64,000 bases of DNA from Comamonas testosteroni TK102 (lineage in GTDB: Bacteria > Pseudomonadota > Gammaproteobacteria > Burkholderiales > Burkholderiaceae_C): NCBI RefSeq assembly GCF_000739375.1, contig NZ_CP006704.1:4774001-4838000 (forward strand). Reading direction: 5' to 3'. Below, one piece after another: positions 9,607 to 15,973 of this stretch. The translations under genes were made by a program, and so were the position numbers. Numbering within the stretch: the stretch's first letter is position 1; every line of letters starts with the position of its first letter. The notes beneath the pieces are model-generated. The model had not been told where the DNA came from and searched no databases. It saw only the letters and a program-made list of their open reading frames with translations.

Positions 9607-10617
9607 ATGAACCACCAGATCCATATCCACGACTCTGATATCGCGTTCCCCTGCGCGCCCGGGCAATCCGTGCTGGATGCCGCCCTGCAGGCCGGCATCG
9701 AACTACCTTATTCCTGCCGCAAAGGTAGCTGTGGCAACTGTGCGAGCGCCTTGCTCGACGGAAATATTACTTCCTTCAATGGCATGGCCGTGCGCAGCGA
9801 ACTCTGCACCTCGGAGCAGGTACTGCTGTGCGGCTGCACCGCCGCCAGCGATATACGAATCCAGCCGAGCTCCTTTCGCCGTCTCGACCCGGAAGCCCGA
9901 AAACGTTTTACGGCCAAGGTGTACAGCAATACACTGGCGGCACCCGATGTCTCGCTGCTGCGCCTGCGCCTGCCTGTGGGCAAGCGCGCCAAATTTGAAG
10001 CCGGCCAATACCTGCTGATTCACCTCGACGACGGGGAAAGCCGCAGCTACTCTATGGCCAATCCACCCCATGAGAGCGATGGCATCACATTGCATGTCAG
10101 GCATGTACCGGGAGGTCGCTTCAGCACTATCGTCCAGCAGTTGAAGTCTGGTGACACATTGGAGATCGAACTGCCATTCGGCAGCATCGCACTGAAGCCT
10201 GACGACACCAGGCCCCTGATTTGCGTTGCAGGTGGCACGGGATTTGCGCCCATTAAATCCGTTCTTGATGACTTAGCCAAACGCAAGGTTCAGCGCGACA
10301 TCACGCTGATATGGGGGGCTCGCAACCCCTCTGGCCTGTATCTCCCTAGTGCCATCGACAAGTGGCGCAAAACTTGGCCGCAGTTTCGCTACATTGCAGC
10401 CATCACCGACCTAGGCAATGTGCCTGCGGATGCTCACGCCGGTCGGGTAGATGACGCACTACGCACACACTTTGGCAACCTGCACGATCATGTGGTGCAC
10501 TGCTGTGGCTCACCCTCCCTGGTTCAATCAGTGCGCACAGCAGCTTCCGATATGGGCCTGTTAGCACAGGACTTCCACGCGGATGTTTTTGCGACGAGCC
10601 CGACTGGTAGCCACTAG
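9607..10617 (+). CDS. tphA1: Terephthalate dioxygenase reductase
   Basis: 336 residues. It passes electrons from NAD(P)H through flavin and a plant-type iron-sulfur cluster to TphA2. The N-terminal ferredoxin domain shows CRKGSCGNC with a fourth cysteine in LLCGC. Then comes the flavin-binding barrel (RSYSMANPPHE) and the nucleotide-binding domain (AGGTGFAPIKSV, and a C-terminal CGSPSLV with HADVF). It follows tphB after nine bases and is the last gene of the operon. No terminator hairpin is visible after it; IS debris begins about 50 bases on. Confidence 0.96.
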   Translation: MNHQIHIHDSDIAFPCAPGQSVLDAALQAGIELPYSCRKGSCGNCASALLDGNITSFNGMAVRSELCTSEQVLLCGCTAASDIRIQPSSFRRLDPEARKRFTAKVYSNTLAAPDVSLLRLRLPVGKRAKFEAGQYLLIHLDDGESRSYSMANPPHESDGITLHVRHVPGGRFSTIVQQLKSGDTLEIELPFGSIALKPDDTRPLICVAGGTGFAPIKSVLDDLAKRKVQRDITLIWGARNPSGLYLPSAIDKWRKTWPQFRYIAAITDLGNVPADAHAGRVDDALRTHFGNLHDHVVHCCGSPSLVQSVRTAASDMGLLAQDFHADVFATSPTGSH

Positions 10618-10665
10618 AAGTAGCTATCCATGCGATATCAACACGGCGGGCTTGAGGCGGGTATA

Positions 10666-10695
10666 TGTTGATTTCCACCCAGAAGTGATCCACTA
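10666..10695 (+). repeat. 28-bp direct repeat, copy 1 (IS21-like end)
   Basis: Starts TGTTGATTTCCACCCAGAAG and is nearly identical to 10944-10972, which starts TGTTGATTTCCTCCCAGAAG. IS21-family elements carry several copies of such a sequence near each end. The family link is an inference from memory of that sequence type. Confidence 0.55.
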
Positions 10696-10746
10696 GCCCC
10701 CACCAACGATCCAACTAGCCAAGCATGCTGTGATATGCGCAGTGTT

Positions 10747-10880
10747 GCTCAACGTTTGCGGAGCAGCGAACGCACATCACCATTTATGTGAGATGGACGC
10801 CTAGACTCCGGCGTCGACTCACCCCACTCGGGCGGCTCCAGCATCAGTCGCGTGTATTCGGGCGGCAGCGCTGGTAGTAA
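10747..10880 (-). pseudogene. C-terminal fragment of an unidentified gene
   Basis: On the minus strand one frame reads LPALPPEYTRLMLEPPEWGE and continues with a basic tail ending SLLRKR and a stop near 10747. It looks protein-like but has no start and no preserved upstream part. It lies between two IS21-like repeats and may be the tail of a transposition gene. Confidence 0.3.
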
Positions 10881-10943
10881 CCTAGGTTACCGAGGTGTAG
10901 AGAGAACCTGGGAGGAGGGCTCTCCGCCGTTTTTCGCCTAGAG

Positions 10944-10972
10944 TGTTGATTTCCTCCCAGAAGTGACCCACT
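10944..10972 (+). repeat. 28-bp direct repeat, copy 2 (IS21-like end)
   Basis: Second copy of the repeat at 10666-10695, with two or three base changes. It ends exactly where the IS3-type end begins at 10972, so the two element ends abut. Confidence 0.55.
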
Positions 10973-11035
10973 GGAGGTGCGGATAAAAACTTGGACTGGT
11001 TTTATGCTGCTAGGCCAAGCTTGTGCCGGTAGCCA
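10972..11035 (-). mobile_element. IS3-family relic, inverted copy of 4312-4566 end
   Basis: The end TGGAGGTGCGG begins at 10972. Read on the minus strand, the coding tail GYRHKLGLAA and its stop match the transposase end at 4536 apart from a few bases. Only about 60 bases of the element remain. It faces the copy at 4566, so the tph region lies between two inward-facing ends. Confidence 0.8.
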
Positions 11036-11170
11036 CGGCCGGGGTTGAGGGTCACTCGCCTCGAACTGGATTTATGTAACAACGCCGAGCGCGAGGACAT
11101 CTCCCCCACCCATTGCATAGCGTGCATGCAGAAACTGCTGTGTATCCTTGCTTGAGGAGTACAGATCTTT
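11036..11170 (-). pseudogene. 3' part of a small gene split by an insertion sequence
   Basis: On the minus strand, after removal of the IS at 11171-12373 and one copy of its 4-bp duplication, this piece continues in frame from the start at 12461 and reads IKDLYSSSKDTQQFLHARYA, then GGGDVL. A stop follows at 11072; a shifted frame continues with HKSSSRRVTLNPGRG before the IS3 tail. The segment DLY.SSKD.Q.FLHAR is familiar from a small uncharacterised bacterial family (remembered as close to DUF6880), but I am not sure of the name. Confidence 0.6.
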
Positions 11171-11215
11171 CGACGTCCCCCCGTTTTCAGTAGCACAAGG
11201 CTTTGGAGTCCGAGG

Positions 11216-12049
11216 TTAATTTAACTGCTTTTGCATCAGCCTCTGGGCATAGGCTGTGGGCGTGAGTCCACCAAGCGATCTCTTGGGCCGCTCTTCGTTG
11301 TATTCCCGGCGCCAAGCTTCCACGATTACCCGGGCATGTGCCAGACTGGTGAACCAATGTTCGTTCAAGCATTCATCCCTAAAGCGCCCGTTGAATGATT
11401 CGATGTGGGCGTTCTGGTTGGGCTTGCCCAGTTCGATCAGAAACAGCTGAACGCCCCTGGCGTGGGCCCAGTTCAGCATGGCTCGACCGCAGAACTCCTT
11501 GCCGTTGTCAGTTCGGATCGCCTTGGGTAGCCCCCTTGTCCTGGCGAGTTGCTCCAGGATGCGCACCAGTTGGTTGCCACCCAGGGCCCGCTCCGGCACG
11601 ATGGCCACAGCCTCATGGGTTGCGTCATCCACTACCGTGAGGTTTTTGATGCTGCGTCCTTCCGCTGTGCGGTCAAAGACAAAGTCCATGGACCACACCT
11701 GGTTGGCAACTGTCGGGCGTACCAAAGGGTGGCGCTCCGATATCGGGATCTTCTTGCGCCTGCGCTTTTTGATCTGAAGACCGGCTTGGGCATACAGACG
11801 ATCCACCCGCTTGTGATTCACGATCTCTCCGGCTTGGCGCAGCTTCAGATAGATCATGCCGGCCCCGTAGCGACGATGACGCTGTGCCAGAGCGATGATC
11901 TTCTCCTTCAAGGCACAGTTGTGGTCGCAGGCTGGTTTGTAGCGCAGGGCACTGGCGCTCATGCCGATGACACGCAGCGAACGACGCTCGCTCAGTCCAC
12001 GGCTGACCATGTGACGCACCAACTCGCGCCGTGCGGGTGCGCTCACCAC
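11216..12049 (-). CDS. IS3-family transposase OrfB (DDE integrase domain)
   Basis: 277 residues as read from a GTG at 12049, but normally made as the second half of an OrfAB fusion. It contains the HTH_21-like region around RHRRYGAGMIYLKLRQAG and the rve catalytic core: first Asp in SMDFVFD, second in RTDNGKEF, and Glu in NAHIESFNGRFRDE, followed by the family's basic tail. All three catalytic acids are present. It ends 45 bases before the IS end. Confidence 0.93.
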   Translation of the reverse strand: MVSAPARRELVRHMVSRGLSERRSLRVIGMSASALRYKPACDHNCALKEKIIALAQRHRRYGAGMIYLKLRQAGEIVNHKRVDRLYAQAGLQIKKRRRKKIPISERHPLVRPTVANQVWSMDFVFDRTAEGRSIKNLTVVDDATHEAVAIVPERALGGNQLVRILEQLARTRGLPKAIRTDNGKEFCGRAMLNWAHARGVQLFLIELGKPNQNAHIESFNGRFRDECLNEHWFTSLAHARVIVEAWRREYNEERPKRSLGGLTPTAYAQRLMQKQLN

Positions 12050-12312
12050 TTTTTTCTCAAGGCTTCTTTCGTCACCTCGTTCTCAAGCAGGGCTTCGGCC
12101 AGCAGCCGTTTGAGCCGTCCGTTTTCGGCTTCCAGCTCCTTCAGACGTTTGGCATCGGACACGCTCATACCGCCAAACTTGCTGCGCCAGAGGTAATAGC
12201 TGGCCTCGGAGAAGCCGTGCCGCCGGCACAGCTCGGCCACCGGTAAGCCCGATTCGGCTTCCCGCAGGAAGCCAATGATCTGTTCTTCCGTAAATCTCTT
12301 CTTCACGTCCAA
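12043..12312 (-). CDS. IS3-family transposase OrfA (HTH_8)
   Basis: An 89-residue DNA-binding protein with the HTH_8 motif (FTEEQIIGFLREAESG, then ELCRRHGFSEASYYLW) and a leucine-zipper helix (LKELEAENGRLKRLLAEALL). Its end overlaps orfB. At 12055-12049 the message has the slippery string A AAA AAG in the OrfA frame; a -1 shift there joins OrfA to OrfB, the usual way IS3 elements make active transposase. Confidence 0.92.
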   Translation of the reverse strand: MDVKKRFTEEQIIGFLREAESGLPVAELCRRHGFSEASYYLWRSKFGGMSVSDAKRLKELEAENGRLKRLLAEALLENEVTKEALRKKW

Positions 12313-12373
12313 TCTCCTGTTGCATGGGATTGGACTCCAAGCTCACCTGCTACTCAATTCCGGGGAGACGTCG

Positions 12374-12461
12374 CTTTGATCAACTGCAGTAGCTCAGTTT
12401 TTTCTATGCCAACGAGCTGAGCCTTTAGGTCACTCCAGCTCGTTTTTTTCTTTGTCGTCAT
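12374..12461 (-). pseudogene. 5' part of the IS-split small gene
   Basis: ATG at 12461 opens a frame MTTKKKTSWSDLKAQLVGIE that runs 29 codons to the IS border at 12374. The remainder lies at 11036-11170 across the IS. N-terminal WSDLKAQL.. followed by LLQLIKDLY is the typical start of the same uncharacterised family. It is immediately downstream of hepT in the same direction. Confidence 0.65.
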
Positions 12462-12477
12462 TTCTTTTTGAAGAAGG

Positions 12478-12894
12478 TTACTTAGAGTTCTTCAACAAGA
12501 TCGCTTTGCTGTAAGCCGTAAAGTCGCCTAAATGCTTGGTGATCACGGCCTCCACAATCGGTAGCTGCAGCGCTTGGTAGTCATGCACAGCGATATTGCG
12601 AAAGCCCACCATTTTTTGCATGCGTGTGGCTAAGTCGCTCTCAATCCAACCCGCTTGAGCCAGCAAGGTGAATACGTCACGCGAGCTCTGTGGGATGCCA
12701 AGCCTTTCGCGGCGAATCAAGTGCTGCCCCATGTCCAGCGCGGCTTCACACGCCCGCTGAACGTTCAAGATGGCGGCATCCTGGCGTGTGTGGTCCGACG
12801 CAAACGTGGTTGGTGATTTCTCGTACTCTTCTTTGGCACGTATCACGCAGCGCTCAATGGCCGCAGCCTTGTTAATCAGTACGTCATCGACCAT
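12478..12894 (-). CDS. hepT: HepT-like HEPN toxin of a type VII toxin-antitoxin pair
   Basis: A 138-residue all-helical HEPN protein (DUF86 type). The catalytic RX4HXY motif is intact as Arg99, His104, Tyr106 in RNIAVHDY. HepT proteins are RNases or cell-inhibiting toxins, silenced when the partner MntA attaches nucleotides to the motif tyrosine. The start overlaps the end of mntA by 11 bases, which fits translational coupling with the antitoxin made first. It lies between an IS and an integrase and so probably helps to keep the island. Confidence 0.88.
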   Translation of the reverse strand: MVDDVLINKAAAIERCVIRAKEEYEKSPTTFASDHTRQDAAILNVQRACEAALDMGQHLIRRERLGIPQSSRDVFTLLAQAGWIESDLATRMQKMVGFRNIAVHDYQALQLPIVEAVITKHLGDFTAYSKAILLKNSK

Positions 12895-13279
12895 AGACTG
12901 TTCCTGTTGTTTGAATGTCTTTCAACAAATCTGCGCGCGCCTCATCCAACGCAGTTTTTTGACTAAGGATGAAGCTTTCATAGAGTGCTGCTTGGCTGTC
13001 TTTTGACCATAAACGCGTACCGGTGGTGATGATGCGGTATTGCATGACCGTGGATGCTGCTCTTAGGTCTAACAAGTCAACATCACACTTCACCAAGTTA
13101 GCCAAAGTGCTAGATAACTCCCACAGTGCCTCTGCCGGTAGACCCTCATCCATCAAGAGCGCAATATCTAAATCACTATCTGCCGTTGCATGACCTGTGA
13201 CCTGACTGCCAAAAACATACACAGCAGACAAGCTAGAAATTGCTTCTTGAAGATGATCGACGATGCCTTGATAGTTCAT
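12884..13279 (-). CDS. mntA: MntA-like nucleotidyltransferase antitoxin
   Basis: 131 residues from the ATG at 13279 (MNYQGIVDHL). The frame is open upstream to 13360 but overlaps the integrase and has no family similarity there. The minimal nucleotidyltransferase motif is complete: Gly24-Ser25, ten residues, then Asp36-x-Asp38 (GSQVTGHATADSDLD), with a third acidic strand near CDVDLLDL. Known family members transfer AMP from ATP to a tyrosine of HepT and so block it. Confidence 0.87.
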   Translation of the reverse strand: MNYQGIVDHLQEAISSLSAVYVFGSQVTGHATADSDLDIALLMDEGLPAEALWELSSTLANLVKCDVDLLDLRAASTVMQYRIITTGTRLWSKDSQAALYESFILSQKTALDEARADLLKDIQTTGTVYGR

Positions 13280-13343
13280 GAGGGATTTTGATTTATACGC
13301 ATTGGTCTTGATTTTTTCACCGAATACACCGTACTTGCTCGCG

Positions 13344-14624
13344 TTAACCCCTTGAGGCATCAGCTCTTGGCCGCAAGAAGCTTGAGAGCGTACGTTGAGG
13401 GACCTTCTTGAGATCGTCTTCCGTTGAAGCCACGCCCACTACAAATGTTGCCCAAGCATTCATCAACTCACGGCGCTGCTCCAACAAGTCAGTACGGTGG
13501 TAAGCCGCTTCAACCTTGTCTTTGATCGTGTGCGCTAACGAACGCTCAGCCAGATCTCTAGAGTAACCGTGCTCACTGCACCAGTCACGGAAGCTCGAAC
13601 GAAAGCCATGGGCAGTTGCCACGCGCCCAGGCACATCGCTTTCAACATTCAACCTGCGCAACAGCGAGGTGATAGCCATATCTGAAAGCTCTCCCCGCAC
13701 TCTTACCGAAGGGAAAACCAAGCTTTCATGTTGACCCCGTTGCTGCTGAAGAATTTCCATAGTTCTTGGAGACAGCGGCACACGATGGGTCAGCTTGGCC
13801 TTCATACGCTCAGCTGGCACGGTCCAAACTGCATTTTTCCAGTCTACCTCGGACCACGTCATGCCCCGTGCTTCGCCTGAACGGCAGGCCGTCAAAATTA
13901 CAAACTCAAGCAACTGCCGGGTTACATCGACACGCCCTTTTGTACGTAAGTTCTTCTGTACGAAAGCAGGGATCAGCCCCCAAGGCATTGCTGGGTGATG
14001 CTGCGTACGTACAGCTTTTCCTGGCTGCTGTGGCAGAAGATGGGTAACTACGTCCACAGGGTTCGATTGACAGTGCCCATGCGCCCACCCCCAAGCCATC
14101 ACCGTATGGATTCTTTGCTTGACGCGACTCGCCGTCTCCGCCTTTTCAAGCCAAATGGGCTTGAGCGCATCCGCCACATCTGCAGGCTGAATCTCAGCCA
14201 GTAGCTTTGCACCCAACTTGGGAAAAACGTATTCAGTCAGGGTATTGATCCATTGCTGCCCATGCTTTGGATTTTTCCAGCCTGGTAGCAAGTCTTTGTG
14301 CAAGATCTCGGCGGCTTCTTGAAATGTTGGAGCCTTTACAGCTTCTTCTTCCAACGCTTTCTCAGCTAGAGGATCTTTCCCCTCTGCCAGCGTCACCCTC
14401 ATGGCAGTAGCGCGCTTCGCGACCTCTGCGATACCAATTTCTGGATACGAGCCCAAGCCTGCATTTCTACGCTTGCCGTTCACCGGGCTAACGTAGCGCA
14501 GCACCCATTTACCCCTGCCTTTGGTTTTAGTTGGATGCAGTGCCAATCCCGTCACTCCGCCGTGTGGAATTGCTGCACTATCAGGTTTGATGTTTCGAGC
14601 TTTTGCGTCTGTGATGACAGCCAT
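13344..14624 (-). CDS. P4-type tyrosine integrase of a genomic island
   Basis: 426 residues, normal for the family. Residues 1-95 form the DUF4102 arm-binding domain (RNAGLGSYPEIGIAEVAKRA), 100-200 the core-binding SAM-like domain, and 210-400 the catalytic domain with Arg248 (ACRSGEARG), His339-x-x-Arg342 (HGFRSSFRDW), His365 and the nucleophile Tyr375 (EAAYHRTD). All catalytic residues are present. The start at 14624 is followed upstream by four TATGCCAT repeats, probably arm sites or an operator. It points towards the toxin-antitoxin pair and is likely the integrase that brought this island. Confidence 0.93.
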   Translation of the reverse strand: MAVITDAKARNIKPDSAAIPHGGVTGLALHPTKTKGRGKWVLRYVSPVNGKRRNAGLGSYPEIGIAEVAKRATAMRVTLAEGKDPLAEKALEEEAVKAPTFQEAAEILHKDLLPGWKNPKHGQQWINTLTEYVFPKLGAKLLAEIQPADVADALKPIWLEKAETASRVKQRIHTVMAWGWAHGHCQSNPVDVVTHLLPQQPGKAVRTQHHPAMPWGLIPAFVQKNLRTKGRVDVTRQLLEFVILTACRSGEARGMTWSEVDWKNAVWTVPAERMKAKLTHRVPLSPRTMEILQQQRGQHESLVFPSVRVRGELSDMAITSLLRRLNVESDVPGRVATAHGFRSSFRDWCSEHGYSRDLAERSLAHTIKDKVEAAYHRTDLLEQRRELMNAWATFVVGVASTEDDLKKVPQRTLSSFLRPRADASRG

Positions 14625-14640
14625 TTGAGACCTCTATCGG

Positions 14641-14683
14641 TATGCCATTCAGTATGCCATCGGTATGCCATCTGGTATGCCAT
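14641..14683 (+). repeat. Four TATGCCAT repeats upstream of the integrase
   Basis: TATGCCAT occurs at 14641, 14653, 14664 and 14676, spaced 12, 11 and 12 bases, beginning 16 bases upstream of the integrase ATG. The regular near-helical spacing on one DNA face suggests protein binding, either arm-type sites of the integrase or an autoregulatory operator. Confidence 0.75.
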
Positions 14684-14848
14684 TTCGCATTAGATAGAGT
14701 TGGACAACTTAAGTCAAAACAAAACAAATATCTTTTACTATCAATGACTTAGAAATGAAAAATAAGAAGAAAAAAGATCTAGTTGGACGGATATTTGGCG
14801 GACACAGCCTCCGCCAGGACATCGACGCACACAGCGTCTAATCGCTTC

Positions 14849-14881
14849 AAAACCCGCTTCTCTCATAGGGAAGCGGGTTTT
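14849..14881. terminator. Hairpin terminator, both directions possible
   Basis: AAAACCCGCTTC and GAAGCGGGTTTT pair perfectly around a short loop at 14849-14881, with A-run and T-run on the two sides. It may have ended the host gene next to the original insertion site. Confidence 0.8.
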
Positions 14882-14927
14882 CTCTTTGTCGCAAGTAATC
14901 GCACCACGCCTCAGGACAACCCAGCTT

Positions 14928-14980
14928 TTGTTGGTACTTTCGTTGGTAGCTCAACCAGAGCCAAAATCAGGTACCAACAA
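14928..14980. repeat. TTGGTA repeats before the second integrase
   Basis: TTGTTGGTAC at 14928-14937, CGTTGGTAG at 14941-14949 and the inverted GTACCAACAA at 14971-14980 cluster within 53 bases just upstream of the integrase relic. This layout is typical of integrase arm sites. Confidence 0.5.
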
Positions 14981-15000
14981 TCAGGACTCGCGGGGCCACA

Positions 15001-15650
15001 TGGCACTGACCGATACGTTCATCAAGAACACCAAGCACAGCGGCAAAGCAGCTGGCGACAAGCACAGTGATGGTGACCTGCACGTCAAAGCGATCGGGCA
15101 AGTATTGGCGGTTGGCCTATCGCCTCGAGGGCAAGCAAAAGACACTGGCGCTCGGCGTGTATCCCGCCATCACCCTCGCCCAAGCCCGCCGTGGCCATGA
15201 CGATGCCCGCGCCCTGCTGGCGCAAGGCATAGACCCCAGCCAGAACAAGCAGCGCCTCAAGGAAGACAAAGCGGTGGCAGCACTCAACACCGTGGAAGCG
15301 ATGTACCGCGCTTATCTGGCGAACAAGCAGCCCGGCTGGTCAACGACACACTACGACCGCGAAGCCCGAAGCCTGGAGAAAGACCTGTACCCCTTTCTTG
15401 GGCAGCGTGTGATCGGAGAAGTCGAGCCGACTGAATGGCTGAAAGCATGTGAGCGCGTACGAGACCGCGACGCAGTGGAAAGCGCACATCGGCTGCTCAC
15501 CACGGCATCAGGAGTCTGGCAATACGCAATCGCCAGAGGCTGCGCCACACGGGACATTGCCCAGGACATCAAGAAAGCCCTCAAACCGCGCCAGAGGGGC
15601 ATTTCCCAGCCATCACCGATCCAGGCAAGCTGGGCGAACTGCTTGATGCG
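15001..15650 (+). pseudogene. Frameshifted, truncated P4-type integrase
   Basis: ATG at 15001 opens a typical DUF4102 integrase start (MALTDTFIKNTKHSGKAAGD). A frameshift near 15095 moves the reading to another frame, where SGKYWRLAYRLEGKQKTLAL and the core-binding domain continue. A second shift near 15595 leads to GHFPAITDPGKLGELLDAT, after which similarity stops at about 15650, at the 3' end of the neighbouring DUF3325 gene. The catalytic domain with its tyrosine is absent. It is a second, older integration event next to the intact integrase. Confidence 0.85.
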
Positions 15651-15652
15651 AC

Positions 15653-15973
15653 TCATCGTATCCAGAACACCAGCAATTTCAGCCACCGCGCCTGCCAAGT
15701 TAAAGCGAATGCAATGCTCAACGCGGCACCAGCCAAGGTCATGAACCACACCAGCACAGCCATTGAGGCGTGATCGGCCTGTAAGCACAGCATTAGCGAT
15801 GTAAACAGACTGAAGCCACCAAGCCCGCGCAGCGATAGGACTGTTCTGCGTGATGCGGAGACAGGTCCACATGCCTGCTCCCAGTGCACATCCATCGCCA
15901 AGGCCAGCCAGCACAGACCAACGAGGTTGGTCAAGACAGCCAGTAAGAGCATGAGAGATTCAGGCACGGGCAC
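15653..15973 (-). CDS. DUF3325 membrane protein, iron module 1
   Basis: 106 residues with three or four membrane helices and the family's conserved LCLQADHASMAVLVWFMTLAGAA core; the near-identical segment occurs in the paralogue at 26120. Its role is unknown; the family is regularly found after PepSY membrane proteins in siderophore clusters. It overlaps the PepSY stop by 14 bases, so the true start could be Met8 (15952). The 3' end borders the integrase relic, but the family's normal end seems intact. Confidence 0.85.
   Translation of the reverse strand: MPVPESLMLLLAVLTNLVGLCWLALAMDVHWEQACGPVSASRRTVLSLRGLGGFSLFTSLMLCLQADHASMAVLVWFMTLAGAALSIAFALTWQARWLKLLVFWIR

Larger units (their letters stand above)
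11171..12373 (-). mobile_element. Intact IS3-family insertion sequence (IS407-like), 1203 bp
   Basis: Terminal inverted repeats begin CGACGTCCCCCCG at 11171 and, read inward from the other side, CGACGTCTCCCCG at 12373, with further matching bases (AGTAGCA, TTGGAGTCC) inside. CTTT stands directly outside both ends (11167-11170 and 12374-12377), a 4-bp target duplication, which is the size known for the IS407 group. It carries overlapping orfA and orfB. It splits a small gene and the two flanks join in frame, so the insertion is likely recent. Confidence 0.85.

Noticed and set aside
4567..10971. Active composite transposon carrying tph
   Set aside because: Only short remnants of the IS copies are left and the bases next to the ends (GCC and CAC) do not form a target duplication, so only a past event can be argued.
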